Assembly: GCF_019038595.1 (NCBI RefSeq)
Contig: NZ_JAHOPF010000002.1
Coordinates: forward strand, 496,001-560,000
DNA: 64,000 bases
Source: Kaistella soli
GTDB taxonomy: Bacteria; Bacteroidota; Bacteroidia; Flavobacteriales; Weeksellaceae
Reading direction: 5' to 3'
A program made the position numbers and the translations under genes. The notes under the pieces were generated by a model, which ran no database searches, was not told the DNA's origin, and was given only the letters and a program-made list of their open reading frames with translations. Each line of letters starts with the position of its first letter. Position 1 is the first letter of the stretch. Positions 24,976 through 34,092 of the stretch are shown in pieces.

Positions 24976-25401
24976 TTATTTTTCAATATATTCTTTAAAA
25001 CTTTTTCCTAAAATTTCATTCCATCCGTTCGTGAAGCTTTCTTTCTGAAAATCTTGCCCGAGGTGGCTGAAATTCTCCAGACCTTTATGCGTCAGCGTAA
25101 TTACGGTACCGTCGCCGTCTTCTTCGAGCTTCCATTTCACGATGGTTTTCTCTCTGGAAATTTCCGGATATGACCAGGTATGCTTGAATTTTTCGTTAGG
25201 AATCACTTCCAGAATCTCTGCGTGATGATGATATTTATTTTCACCGCCCGGTTCAAAAAAATTGAACTCGTTATGAAGTCCAAGTTCAAAATCGGGGATG
25301 TCAAAATACCACTCTTTCATCTGCGCTTTATCGGTTAAAGCGTTCCAAACCTTCTCTACGGGCGCGTTAACTCTTTGTTTAACTACTACATTCTCGTGCA
25401 T
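24976..25401 (-). CDS. SRPBCC/AHSA1 (START-like) domain protein
   Basis: The 141-residue single-domain protein opens with KQRVNAPVEKVWNALTD and has MKEWYFDIPDFELG, then WKLEEDGDGTVITLTHKGLENF and a long C-terminal helix with FTNGWNEILGKSFKEYIE. This is the AHSA1 subgroup of the SRPBCC fold, which binds hydrophobic ligands or, in its namesake, Hsp90. Bacterial members are often next to ArsR regulators, but none is seen here. No function can be given. Confidence 0.85.
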   Translation of the reverse strand: MHENVVVKQRVNAPVEKVWNALTDKAQMKEWYFDIPDFELGLHNEFNFFEPGGENKYHHHAEILEVIPNEKFKHTWSYPEISREKTIVKWKLEEDGDGTVITLTHKGLENFSHLGQDFQKESFTNGWNEILGKSFKEYIEK

Positions 25402-25494
25402 AATATTAGATTTTTTTGGTTGTAATAAAGTTAATCAAATATTAATGAAAGATAAAATCATTGACCCTGATTTTACTCATTTCATAATTTAAAT

Positions 25495-25502
25495 TACATT
25501 TG
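25495..25502 (+). promoter_or_regulatory. -7 promoter element upstream of the MBL-fold gene
   Basis: TACATTTG matches TAnnTTTG, 73 bp before the ATG at 25576. Confidence 0.4.
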
Positions 25503-25575
25503 TCGCCCTGTTTAAAGTAAAATCTACGGCCAAACGTCTTACTTTAACAGTGAATAAAAGCAGTATTTAAAAATA

Positions 25576-26691
25576 ATGATTATTGTAAAGAAACTCATGA
25601 TAGCATCCCTCCTGTTGATCGCCGTTTTAGTGGCAGCAACTTTCCTGATTATGAAACACCCAAAATTCGGGAAAGCGCCCTCAGGAAAACGTCTGGAAAG
25701 AATTCAGAAATCGCCGCATTACGAAAACGGAAAATTCAGCAACCTGAATCATACCCCACAACTTGCGGAAGACACGTCGATGCCGGAAGTGATGTTCCGC
25801 TTTCTGTTCGGAAAGAAGGAAAACCTGAGGCCGAAACAGAAATTTAATTTCAGCAAAACAGATTTGAAAAATCTGAACCCTCTGGAAAATATATATGTCT
25901 GGATGGGACATTCGTCGTATTTTATGCAAATCGACGGTAAAAAAATTCTTGTCGATCCGGTTTTCAGCGGAAATGCTTCGCCTTTTACTTTTACAACAAA
26001 AGCTTTTGAAGGAGCCGATTTGTATACCACCGATGATATTCCGGAGCTTGATTATTTAATTATTTCACACGATCACTGGGATCATCTGGATTATGAAACC
26101 GTGAAAAAGTTCCAGCCTAAAGTAAAAATGGTGATTACCGGTCTCGGAACCGGAGAACACCTGGAATATTGGGGTTACGATCCTAATAAAATCATCGAAC
26201 TCGACTGGGGCGAAAGTTCTGATCTAGGAAACGGTTTTAAGGTTTATTGCGAAGCTGCACGACATTTTTCCGGCCGTGGTTTAAAGCGCGACCAGGCGAT
26301 CTGGGCAAGTTTTGTTTTTGAAACTCCGAAACAGAGAATCTATATCGGCGGCGACAGCGGTTACGATGATCATTTCAAAAAAATTGGCGATAAATTCGGA
26401 AGTTTTGATTTGGCGATCCTCGAAAACGGACAGTACAACAAAGACTGGCGATATATTCATTTCCTGCCCGGTGAAAATATCAAAGCCATGAAAGAACTCC
26501 ATGCGAAAAGGATGATTCCGGTACATAATTCCAAATTTGCGCTCTCGGTTCATGCATGGGACGAACCGCTGAAGAAAATGATGGAACTTAATACTGAAAA
26601 CGCAAGAATTATCACTCCAAAAATTGGCGAAAAAGTAAACTGGGAAGATGATGCGAAAGTGTACGAAAGATGGTGGGAATCCTACCAATAA
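25576..26691 (+). CDS. Membrane-anchored MBL-fold metallohydrolase (NAPE-PLD/UlaG-like)
   Basis: The 371-residue protein has an N-terminal transmembrane anchor (about 5-26), then a metallo-beta-lactamase fold. The GHSSYFMQIDGKKILVDPVF segment (111-130) and the metal-binding SHDHWDH (H165, H167, D169, H170) are clear, with further ligands in GGDSGYDDHF and IPVHNSKFAL. This is the lactamase_B_2 branch that includes N-acyl-phosphatidylethanolamine phospholipase D and ascorbate-6-P lactonase. The membrane anchor suits a periplasmic or envelope lipid substrate, but that is inference. The alpha/beta hydrolase gene follows 73 bp later. Confidence 0.85.
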   Translation: MIIVKKLMIASLLLIAVLVAATFLIMKHPKFGKAPSGKRLERIQKSPHYENGKFSNLNHTPQLAEDTSMPEVMFRFLFGKKENLRPKQKFNFSKTDLKNLNPLENIYVWMGHSSYFMQIDGKKILVDPVFSGNASPFTFTTKAFEGADLYTTDDIPELDYLIISHDHWDHLDYETVKKFQPKVKMVITGLGTGEHLEYWGYDPNKIIELDWGESSDLGNGFKVYCEAARHFSGRGLKRDQAIWASFVFETPKQRIYIGGDSGYDDHFKKIGDKFGSFDLAILENGQYNKDWRYIHFLPGENIKAMKELHAKRMIPVHNSKFALSVHAWDEPLKKMMELNTENARIITPKIGEKVNWEDDAKVYERWWESYQ

Positions 26692-26735
26692 GATCAGAAT
26701 AGAAAGAGTCGGTAACGGTTCTTTTTTTATTTTCG

Positions 26736-26743
26736 TAAATTTG
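26736..26743 (+). promoter_or_regulatory. -7 promoter element of the alpha/beta hydrolase gene
   Basis: TAAATTTG matches TAnnTTTG, 21 bp before the ATG at 26765. It supports this start over the upstream ATG at 26648, which lies inside the preceding gene. Confidence 0.55.
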
Positions 26744-26764
26744 GGCAGATCTAAAAATGAAAGA

Positions 26765-27769
26765 ATGAAATCTACAAAACTATTCATACTGCTGTTTTCC
26801 GTATTGCTGGGTTTCGCTGGTAAATCACAGAACCTTTCAAAACTTGAACCTTGGGATGCCGAATTATCTGCGGTAAAATATCCTTTTCCCGTTCAGTTTA
26901 AAGCATTAAAAAATCAGGGACAACAGTTGAAAATGGCTTTCATGGACGTGAAACCTGCAAAACCTAACGGAAAAACCATAGTCCTTCTTCACGGTAAAAA
27001 TTTCAACGGATATTATTTCGAACAGACGGCAAAAGAACTTCAGAAAGAAGGCTTCCGCGTCATTATGCCGGATCAGATCGGTTTCGGGAAATCATCAAAA
27101 CCTAAACAGTATCAGTTCAGTTTTCAGCAGCTAGCCGAAAACACCAAATCAATACTGGATGATTTGAAAATAGAAAGATTCATCGTCCTTGGACATTCTA
27201 TGGGCGGAATGCTTGCCACGAAAATGGCTGTGATGTATCCTGAAAATGTGGAAAAACTGATTCTCGAAAATCCAATCGGACTCGAAGATTACCGGAATTT
27301 TTCGCCTTACCAGAATATCGATAAACAATATACTGCGGAACTTAAAAATACCTATAATTCCTATAAAGATTATCAGCTCAAATTTTACTACGATGGAAAA
27401 TGGAAGCCGGAATACGATAAATGGCTGAATCTTTTGGCAGGCTGGACGGTTTCTAAAGATTTTCCCATCACCGCCTGGAATGCGGCTTTAACTTCTGATA
27501 TGATTTACACGCAGCCTGTGGTTGAAGATTTTCAGAAGATTACCGTTCCTACCCTTCTCATCATCGGAACCCGCGACCGAACCGCGATTGGAAAAGGAAA
27601 TGCACCGAAAGAACTGCAGCCTTTAATGGGACTTTACCAAAATTTAGGAAAGGAAACCCAGAAAAGAATCAAAGGCTCGAAATTGGTCGAGCTTGAAAAT
27701 GTAGGACACTCACCGCATATCGAAGTTTTCGACCGGTTTATTACGCCACTGATGGAGTTTATCAAATAA
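26765..27769 (+). CDS. Secreted alpha/beta hydrolase
   Basis: Starting at 26765 the protein has 334 residues with a Sec signal peptide (MKSTKLFILLFSVLLGFAGKSQ). The alpha/beta-hydrolase core shows the oxyanion-loop HGKNFNGYYF, PDQIGFGKS, the nucleophile elbow GHSMGG (S145), an acid in IGTRDRTA and the catalytic histidine in NVGHSPHIEVF (H315). It resembles periplasmic esterases or epoxide-hydrolase-like proteins of Bacteroidota. A longer frame from 26648 overlaps the previous gene and would bury the signal peptide, so it is rejected. The substrate is unknown. Confidence 0.85.
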   Translation: MKSTKLFILLFSVLLGFAGKSQNLSKLEPWDAELSAVKYPFPVQFKALKNQGQQLKMAFMDVKPAKPNGKTIVLLHGKNFNGYYFEQTAKELQKEGFRVIMPDQIGFGKSSKPKQYQFSFQQLAENTKSILDDLKIERFIVLGHSMGGMLATKMAVMYPENVEKLILENPIGLEDYRNFSPYQNIDKQYTAELKNTYNSYKDYQLKFYYDGKWKPEYDKWLNLLAGWTVSKDFPITAWNAALTSDMIYTQPVVEDFQKITVPTLLIIGTRDRTAIGKGNAPKELQPLMGLYQNLGKETQKRIKGSKLVELENVGHSPHIEVFDRFITPLMEFIK

Positions 27770-27831
27770 AGTCGAAATGAGTTTTCGGGAAAAACCATTT
27801 TCATATTCTTAATTTTTTGTAATTTTAAGAA

Positions 27832-28707
27832 ATGTCTCAAAAGGTTTATTACAACGGAATTTTTGGTGAAAATCACATCAAGCTGGTACGAGAAATCATC
27901 AACATCGTCTCACTTGATGAGATGTTCTCGCGGATTAGGTATTCCGTAAAAACCCACGCGCACCGCAATCTTTTTCAAATCTTCGTTCTTGAAAAAGGAA
28001 AAGTTGAGCTTTTGGCGAATAACGAACATTTTATCGTAGAAAAACCTTCTATTATTACGATTCCCCAGTCGGTTTTTCATGGCCTTGAGTTTGAACCCGG
28101 TTCTAAAGGATATTTAATTTCACTTTCCGCAAACGCTGTCGAGCAGATGCTGAAGTTTGATGTGGAAGTGATTTACGAGCTCGATACCATCAGCATCACC
28201 GAAATCAGCCAGAAAAACCAATTGGTGGAAGACGCTTACAATACCATTCACAAATGCGTTTTTGAGTATAATAATGCACTTCCGGGAAAAGATTTGGCGC
28301 TTCAATATCTTGTGGGAATGCTTTTGTTGCGGCTATACAGAATCAATAATTCCAACCAGACGGTAATTCACACGCTGAACCAAAATGAAAGAACAGTTTT
28401 CCGGAATTTCAAAAAACTGGTTCAGGAGAACAATTCCATTAAGAAAAGAGTTGAAGATTACTCGTCGGAACTGGGAATTACGGTCGCAGCTTTAAGTCAG
28501 ATCTGCAAGGCCATTTCGGGGAAATCGCCCAAAGAGGTTATTCTGGATTTCCTTATCCTTAATATTAAATCAACCTTAAAGAATCCCGAATTCAGCATTT
28601 CTGAAGTTTCCTATCAGTTCGACATTGATGATCCGAGTTATTTTGCGAGACTTTTCAAGCAGAAAACCGGACAGACCCCAAAACAGTACCGTTCAAACTT
28701 TAATTAA
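27832..28707 (+). CDS. AraC-family transcriptional regulator, probable activator of the cat operon
   Basis: The 291-residue protein has an N-terminal cupin-like sensing domain (about 30-110, with HRNLFQIFVLEKGKVELL and SVFHGLEFEPGSKGYLISL) and a C-terminal double helix-turn-helix (about 190-291) ending ISEVSYQFDIDDPSYFARLFKQ, then TGQTPKQYR. The gene lies directly upstream of catB in the same direction with a 169-bp gap that holds a direct repeat of the AraC type. A role as catechol- or muconate-responsive activator of catBCAD is inferred from this position. Most proteobacterial cat operons use a LysR-type CatR instead. Confidence 0.85.
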   Translation: MSQKVYYNGIFGENHIKLVREIINIVSLDEMFSRIRYSVKTHAHRNLFQIFVLEKGKVELLANNEHFIVEKPSIITIPQSVFHGLEFEPGSKGYLISLSANAVEQMLKFDVEVIYELDTISITEISQKNQLVEDAYNTIHKCVFEYNNALPGKDLALQYLVGMLLLRLYRINNSNQTVIHTLNQNERTVFRNFKKLVQENNSIKKRVEDYSSELGITVAALSQICKAISGKSPKEVILDFLILNIKSTLKNPEFSISEVSYQFDIDDPSYFARLFKQKTGQTPKQYRSNFN

Positions 28708-28762
28708 ATGCACTCCTTATCCGCGTCGTATTCGTAATTCCACACCGCATTTCTTCAGCTAT

Positions 28763-28827
28763 TTGCAAGAAATCCTACTAATTGCTGAAAAAATCCTATT
28801 CCATCATTTCAGATATTGGTAACTTCG
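28763..28827 (+). promoter_or_regulatory. Probable AraC-type operator and promoter of the cat operon
   Basis: AAATCCTA occurs twice (28770-28777 and 28791-28798), spaced 21 bp, i.e. two helical turns, each preceded by TTGC (28763, 28782). About 21 bp after the second copy is TAACTTCG, one mismatch from TAnnTTTG, and no -33 element precedes it. An activator bound at the repeats would thus replace the missing -33 contact. The first half-site, TGCA-N6-CCTA, recalls the XylS/BenR half-site TGCA-N6-GGnTA. Confidence 0.5.
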
Positions 28828-28876
28828 GTTTACAGATTCATTACCAGAAGTTTAACTCAATATCACCCGAATATTA

Positions 28877-30001
28877 ATGGAAAAAAATCCGGCAATTCTC
28901 AGCGTTGAAGCCTCAATTATAGATTTACCAACCATCCGTCCGCACAAACTTTCAATGGCGACGATGATGAAGCAGACGATGGTGATTATTAAAATCACTT
29001 CCACAGACGGTATTATCGGTTGGGGAGAATCTACAACGATCGGCGGAATGACCTATGGACCGGAATCCCCGGAATCCATGAAGCTGACTGTTGATCAGTA
29101 TATTTCACCATTATTAATCGGAAAAGATGCTACCAATATTAATGTATTGATGCACGAAATTAACCGGAATGTAAAAGGAAATACCTTCACAAAAGCCGGT
29201 ATTGAAACCGCTTTACTCGATTCACAGGGAAAACGTCTCGGTGTTTCTGTCGCTGAACTTTTCGGAGGTTCCATTAATTCCAAACTTCCTGTTTTGTGGA
29301 CTTTAGCCAGCGGGAATACCGAAAAGGACATTGAAGAAGCTAAACACCTGATTAAAATTAACCGTCACGATACTTTTAAATTAAAGATAGGAAGCAACGA
29401 ACCCAAAAAAGACGTAGTGCATGTAGTTGCCATAAAAAAAGCCCTGGGCGAAAACATCAGAATTACCGTGGATATCAACCAGGCCTGGAATGAATACACC
29501 GCAAAAATCTGGATTAAAGTTCTGCAGGACAACGGCATCGATTTAATTGAACAGCCTATCATTAAAACAAATTTCGACGGACTGGCGCGGCTTACAGAAT
29601 ATTTCCACGTTCCCATTATGGCAGATGAAGCCGTGGCGACAACCGAAGACGCAATGAAACTCTGTAAAATCCGCGGCGGAAGTGTTTTCGCTATTAAAAT
29701 CATGAAGACTGGAGGACTTTATAACGCTGCAAAAATCGCCGGTATGGCAGAAGCTTCTGACATCGGTCTTTACGGCGGAACCATGCTTGAAGGAACAATT
29801 GGTTCCGTAGCATCGGCGCATATTTTCAGCACTTTTACCAATTTAAGCTGGGGAACCGAACTTTTTGGACCGATGCTTTTGACCGACGATATCGTCACCA
29901 ATCCGATGGTATTTAAAGACTGCAAACTCGAACTACCGAAAGGTCCCGGATTAGGAATCGAAGTGGACGAAGATAAACTGAATCATTACAAAAGAAAATA
30001 A
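28877..30001 (+). CDS. catB: Muconate cycloisomerase
   Basis: CatB (374 residues) converts cis,cis-muconate to muconolactone. It belongs to the enolase superfamily. The catalytic KxK is K168/K170 in TFKLKIG; metal ligands are D199 (VDINQAW), E225 (IEQP) and D250 (MADEA). All lie one residue beyond the numbers of the Pseudomonas putida enzyme. The capping-domain loop PTIRPHKLSMATM and the barrel-end GTMLEGTIGSVASAH also match. It is the first structural gene of the operon, 169 bp after the regulator and 3 bp before catC. Confidence 0.93.
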   Translation: MEKNPAILSVEASIIDLPTIRPHKLSMATMMKQTMVIIKITSTDGIIGWGESTTIGGMTYGPESPESMKLTVDQYISPLLIGKDATNINVLMHEINRNVKGNTFTKAGIETALLDSQGKRLGVSVAELFGGSINSKLPVLWTLASGNTEKDIEEAKHLIKINRHDTFKLKIGSNEPKKDVVHVVAIKKALGENIRITVDINQAWNEYTAKIWIKVLQDNGIDLIEQPIIKTNFDGLARLTEYFHVPIMADEAVATTEDAMKLCKIRGGSVFAIKIMKTGGLYNAAKIAGMAEASDIGLYGGTMLEGTIGSVASAHIFSTFTNLSWGTELFGPMLLTDDIVTNPMVFKDCKLELPKGPGLGIEVDEDKLNHYKRK

Positions 30002-30004
30002 ATC

Positions 30005-30295
30005 ATGGTATACGTAGTAGAAATGGATGTTCACATCCCCGAAACCTGGGACGAAGACAAAAAAAAATCTTTCATGCAGAGAGAACAGGAAACTTCCCAA
30101 AAGTGGCAGAATTCCGGGAAATGGAAATATCTCTGGCGCGTTGCGGGCAGATATTCCAACATCAGTGTTCTGGAAGTAGAAAGTCCGGATGAACTTCATG
30201 AAATCCTGAGTTCCCTCCCACTTTTCCCTTACATGACCATCAAAGTAACCAGTGTCTGCAAACACCCGAACGCTTTGCGCGAAACACTTCTCTAA
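30005..30295 (+). CDS. catC: Muconolactone delta-isomerase
   Basis: CatC (96 residues) moves the double bond of muconolactone to give 3-oxoadipate enol-lactone. The protein has the family N-terminus YVVEMDVHIPETWD, KWKYLWRVAGRYSNISVLEVES, and LPLFPYMTIKVTSVCKHPNA. The length is standard for this decameric ferredoxin-like enzyme. The order catB-catC-catA is the same as in Pseudomonas. Confidence 0.94.
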   Translation: MVYVVEMDVHIPETWDEDKKKSFMQREQETSQKWQNSGKWKYLWRVAGRYSNISVLEVESPDELHEILSSLPLFPYMTIKVTSVCKHPNALRETLL

Positions 30296-30334
30296 AATTT
30301 AACAACAATATCAATTCAAATAAATTTAAAAATC

Positions 30335-31264
30335 ATGATGACAAGAGAACAGATAGATGCCGTATTGGCGGTAATCACAAGTCAGGAAAAAGCCGGACAG
30401 GGCAATGAGAGAGTAAAAGAAATTACAAACCGTCTTCTGAAAGACCTTTTTTATGCAATGGTCGACCTTAATATTACTTCGGAGGAAATGTGGCACGCAG
30501 CAGATTATCTGAAAACGGTTGGGCAGAATAACGAATGGGGATTGCTTTTCGCAGGTTTGGGAATCGAGAAGTTTATGGATGATATGATGGATCATGAAGA
30601 CCAGGAGTCAGGATTACATAATGTAACACCGAGAACCATCGAAGGACCCCTTTATGTTGCGGGCTCTCCGGAAACTGAATCTTACGCGGAACTGGAAAAC
30701 AATCCTGAAGAAAACCGTAATCTGGAAAGATTCTATATGGAAGGAACCGTAAAAGATGTTGACGGAAATCCTGTAGAAGGCGCTTTGCTGGAAGTCTGGC
30801 ACTGCAACGAACATGGAATGTATTCTTATTTCGATACAAGTCAGTCTGAATACAATTTAAGAAGAGCCATCAGAATTGGAGCTGATGGAAAATATAAGTT
30901 CAAAACCGTTGTTCCACCGGGATATTCATGTCCGCCCGGAAGCGCAACCGATAAAATGATGACGCTTTTGGGAAGACACGGAAGCCGACCTGCGCATATC
31001 CACTTCTTCGTTACAGCGCCGGGTTACAGAAAACTGACTACCCAGATCAATATCGAAGGAGATCCTTTAATTTTTGAAGATTTTGCTTTTGCAACGAAAG
31101 CAGATTTGGTACCTAAAATTACCAGACATTCCGCGGAAGAAGCTGTCGCTAATGGTTACGGAGACGAAGCTTACGCACATTCATTTTTCAATTTCACTAT
31201 TGTGAAAGAAGAAGCAATTCATGATAACGGCGAAAATCACAGAACGAGAGCACTCGCATCATAA
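30335..31264 (+). CDS. catA: Catechol 1,2-dioxygenase (intradiol)
   Basis: CatA (309 residues) cleaves catechol to cis,cis-muconate with a non-haem ferric iron. The N-terminal helical linker domain (1-100) mediates dimerisation. The iron ligands are Y163 (GMYSYFD), Y197 (VPPGYSCPPG), H221 and H223 (GRHGSRPAHIHFF). The conserved TPRTIEGPLYVAG lies at 98-110. Two ATG codons are adjacent at the start (30335 and 30338) and either could be used. The short N-terminus and sequence favour catechol over protocatechuate or chlorocatechol. Confidence 0.95.
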   Translation: MMTREQIDAVLAVITSQEKAGQGNERVKEITNRLLKDLFYAMVDLNITSEEMWHAADYLKTVGQNNEWGLLFAGLGIEKFMDDMMDHEDQESGLHNVTPRTIEGPLYVAGSPETESYAELENNPEENRNLERFYMEGTVKDVDGNPVEGALLEVWHCNEHGMYSYFDTSQSEYNLRRAIRIGADGKYKFKTVVPPGYSCPPGSATDKMMTLLGRHGSRPAHIHFFVTAPGYRKLTTQINIEGDPLIFEDFAFATKADLVPKITRHSAEEAVANGYGDEAYAHSFFNFTIVKEEAIHDNGENHRTRALAS

Positions 31265-31361
31265 CAGTTTGAAATCAATCTAATCTTCAGACAGACTCTT
31301 CATTTCCGGATGTAGAGTTTGTTTGGTTTTTTCAATTTTGAAAGACAAAAAATTTAATTAA

Positions 31362-32141
31362 ATGCCTTCAGCAAAAGTAAATAACACAGAAATCAACTAT
31401 CGTTTTGAAGATTACGGCCACGAGAATACGCTTGTATTTTCAAATTCATTGGGAACCAATTTTTCGATGTGGAAAAAACAGCATGAGGAGATTTCAAAAC
31501 ATTTCAATATTCTGTTTTACGATACCCGCGGACACGGAAAAAGCGAAGTAACGGAGGGCGATTACAGTGCTGAACTTCTAGGAAACGATATTTTACAACT
31601 CACTGAATTTTTAGGAATTCATTATTTTTATTTCTGTGGAATTTCAATGGGCGGACTAATCGGTCAGTGGCTTGCTTTAAATGGTGAAGGAAGAATTAAA
31701 AAATTAATTATTTCCAATACCGCAGCCAAAATCGGTACCGGTGAAGGCTGGAACAGCCGGATCAAAAGCGTATCCGAAAACGGACTTTCTTCGATTCTTG
31801 AAGCAACTGCCGAAAGATGGTTTACGGAAAGCTTCAATAAAAATCACAAAAATGAAGTGGATGGAATTCTGAAAAATTTTGATGAGACACCTTTGCTAGG
31901 ATACATTTCCAACTGCGCAATGGTCCGCGATGCCGATTTCAGAAATGACCTTTCCAAAATCAGCATTCCTACCCTTATTATTTCAGGAAAATACGATGAA
32001 GTAACCACCGTTGAAGACGGCGATTTCCTACAGACGAATATCAGAAATGCTGAACATGTCATTCTGGAAACCTGTCATCTTTCCAACTTCGAAAAACCAA
32101 CCGAATTCAACAGCGCAGTCATTCAGTTTTTAAATCAATAA
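31362..32141 (+). CDS. catD: 3-Oxoadipate enol-lactonase
   Basis: The 259-residue alpha/beta hydrolase opens the enol-lactone to 3-oxoadipate. Family features are [13 protein letters not shown], the dyad-forming [10 protein letters not shown], nucleophile S95 in [24 protein letters not shown], and the histidine in [12 protein letters not shown]. It is the ortholog of PcaD/CatD, and its place between catA and the CoA-transferase supports this. The 97-bp gap before it is the longest inside the operon and shows no terminator. Confidence 0.93.
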   Translation: MPSAKVNNTEINYRFEDYGHENTLVFSNSLGTNFSMWKKQHEEISKHFNILFYDTRGHGKSEVTEGDYSAELLGNDILQLTEFLGIHYFYFCGISMGGLIGQWLALNGEGRIKKLIISNTAAKIGTGEGWNSRIKSVSENGLSSILEATAERWFTESFNKNHKNEVDGILKNFDETPLLGYISNCAMVRDADFRNDLSKISIPTLIISGKYDEVTTVEDGDFLQTNIRNAEHVILETCHLSNFEKPTEFNSAVIQFLNQ

Positions 32142-32179
32142 CGAAATATGCAGTTTGCATTAAATATAAAAAAAGTAAA

Positions 32180-33526
32180 ATGAAACACGTTCCACAAATT
32201 ACACCACAGGAAGCCGCAGCGTTGGTAAAAGACGGTGACACCCTTTTACAGGGCGGTTTCGGGATGACCGGAAATCCGGTTCACCTGATGCACGCTTTGG
32301 CGGAAACAGAAACTAAAAGCCTTACTTTCATCGGAAATAATGTTGGCGAACCGGGTTTAGGCGGTGGCCGGCTTTTACGAAACGGACAGATAAAAAAAAT
32401 GATCGGCTCCTTTTTCACTTCAAACCCGGAAGCCGTAAAAGCAGCCCAAAACGGCGATGTGGAATATGAACTCATTCCACAGGGAACGCTCGCAGAAGCG
32501 ATTCGCGCAGGCGGCGCAGGAATTGGCGGTTTTTATACCGTAACTTCTGCCGGAACCGAAATTGCCAAAGGAAAAGAAACCAAAATCATCAACGGAAAAG
32601 AAATGGTTTTCGTTCCCGGGATCCGAGGAAATGTAGCCTTTATCCGCGCCTGGAAAGCAGACACTGCCGGAAATCTTCAGTACAGAATGACGGAGCAGAA
32701 TTTTAACCGTGCTTTCGCAACTGCCGCTGATCTGGTGATTGCAGAAGTGGAAGAAATTGTTGCCGTTGGCGAAATTGCCGCTGAAAATATTCACACACAA
32801 GGCTGTTATATCGATTATTTGGTTCAGGCGCATACGACTTTGGAAGAACTTGGAAGTTCAGGTTCGGTAAGCAAATCAAAAGTCGTTTCGGAAAAAAGAA
32901 TGAATATGGCAAAACGCGCTTTAGCCGAGCTTCAGAAAGGTGAAGTAGTGAATTTGGGCATCGGAATTCCAACCTTAGTTGCTGATTTAATCACCGAAGA
33001 ACACGGAATCATTCTTCATACAGAAAACGGAATGTTGGGTGTTGGTCCTGTTCCTGAAGATGGCGGCGGCGCAATGGATTATCCCGTGAATGCAGGAAAA
33101 ATCCCCGTTACAGCACTTCCGGGAACCAGCTATTTCGACAGCACCGACTCTTTCGCGATGATCCGCGGTGGGCATATTGATACCGCCGTGATGGGCGGTC
33201 TTCAGGTGGACGAAGCTGGAAATCTTGCTAACTGGGCTGTTCCGGGCGAACCGCTTTTAGGAGTTGGCGGCGCAATGGATCTGGCTTCGGGCGCGAAAAA
33301 ACTCATCATCACGATGATGCATACGGAAAGAGACGGAACCTCGAAAATAGTTCCGGTCTGCGATTTACCTTTAACCGCTTTAAAATCTGTTGATGTGGTG
33401 ATTACTGACCTTGCAGTTTTCAGTTATATTGACGGAAAACTTACTTTAACTGAAGTAATGCCCGGCGCAACATTAGAAGAAGTTCGGGAAAAAACTCCCG
33501 CAAAATTCATTGAAAATCTTTCGTAA
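32180..33526 (+). CDS. pcaIJ: 3-Oxoadipate CoA-transferase, subunits A and B fused
   Basis: The 448-residue protein carries both halves of a class I CoA-transferase. The A half (about 1-225) has [12 protein letters not shown] and [18 protein letters not shown]. The B half (about 236-448) has the catalytic glutamate E282 in [21 protein letters not shown] and [14 protein letters not shown]. The two halves are separated by a short serine-rich linker ([10 protein letters not shown]). PcaI/PcaJ are separate proteins in Pseudomonas, while fusions such as eukaryotic SCOT are known. It transfers CoA from succinyl-CoA to 3-oxoadipate. Position and family together support the substrate. Confidence 0.9.
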   Translation: MKHVPQITPQEAAALVKDGDTLLQGGFGMTGNPVHLMHALAETETKSLTFIGNNVGEPGLGGGRLLRNGQIKKMIGSFFTSNPEAVKAAQNGDVEYELIPQGTLAEAIRAGGAGIGGFYTVTSAGTEIAKGKETKIINGKEMVFVPGIRGNVAFIRAWKADTAGNLQYRMTEQNFNRAFATAADLVIAEVEEIVAVGEIAAENIHTQGCYIDYLVQAHTTLEELGSSGSVSKSKVVSEKRMNMAKRALAELQKGEVVNLGIGIPTLVADLITEEHGIILHTENGMLGVGPVPEDGGGAMDYPVNAGKIPVTALPGTSYFDSTDSFAMIRGGHIDTAVMGGLQVDEAGNLANWAVPGEPLLGVGGAMDLASGAKKLIITMMHTERDGTSKIVPVCDLPLTALKSVDVVITDLAVFSYIDGKLTLTEVMPGATLEEVREKTPAKFIENLS

Positions 33527-33550
33527 AAATTGGTGGATTAAATCACACAA

Positions 33551-34081
33551 TTGCAGAAATCAAACAAAATAAGAGCTTTTCTTTTTTCACCGATTTTAAT
33601 TTATATCATCCGGTGTATCATTGGATTTTCTATTGGGTATTTTTTACTAAAAACCTTTCCGGGGTTTGATCTTTTTTGGGCCTTGCTTTCTATTCTGCTG
33701 GTCATTTCTCCGGAGGGCAAAGATTCGAAAAGATTATCCATTGAGCGGGTGAAAGCTAATTTTATCGGTGCATTATCCGGAATTATTGTATTTTCACTCC
33801 CGATTGAGGTGTATTTTAAAATTCTGATCGGAATTACAGCGGCAGCGCTGATCTGCAAACTGTTTAATCTGCTGAATGTGTCGCGGAGCGCCATTGTTGC
33901 GATCATCATCGTTTTGATGGAGCGGCCGGACGAAAGTTTTATGGCACCGGTGGAAAGGTTCGTTTCGGTATTCATCGGCTGCATAATCGGTTTGCTGGTG
34001 ACCGTTTCCACCGCTTTTATGATTAAATTTGTGCACCGCAAAATACTGGATCTGGAATACCACACCAGTAATAAAAATTAA
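33551..34081 (+). CDS. FUSC/aromatic-acid-exporter-like membrane protein
   Basis: The 176-residue protein has about six hydrophobic segments (residues 12-32, 40-52, 70-88, 90-106, 110-121, 134-156) and resembles the membrane half of FUSC/ArAE proteins, which export fusaric or aromatic acids. Full-length members are three to four times longer. No ATG is available before the first membrane segment, so the TTG at 33551 (MQKSNKIRAF...) is taken as start. It sits 24 bp after the CoA-transferase and 11 bp before pcaF, inside the operon. Transport or efflux of an aromatic or dicarboxylic acid is inferred from context only. Confidence 0.7.
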   Translation: MQKSNKIRAFLFSPILIYIIRCIIGFSIGYFLLKTFPGFDLFWALLSILLVISPEGKDSKRLSIERVKANFIGALSGIIVFSLPIEVYFKILIGITAAALICKLFNLLNVSRSAIVAIIIVLMERPDESFMAPVERFVSVFIGCIIGLLVTVSTAFMIKFVHRKILDLEYHTSNKN

Positions 34082-34092
34082 ATTTAAAAAAA

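Noticed and set aside
26648-26764. N-terminal extension of the alpha/beta hydrolase
   Set aside because: It overlaps the previous gene, contains the promoter element and would put 39 residues before the signal peptide.
33601-34065. Minus-strand ORF of 154 codons
   Set aside because: It is antisense to the FUSC-like membrane protein, whose helices and operon position are convincing.
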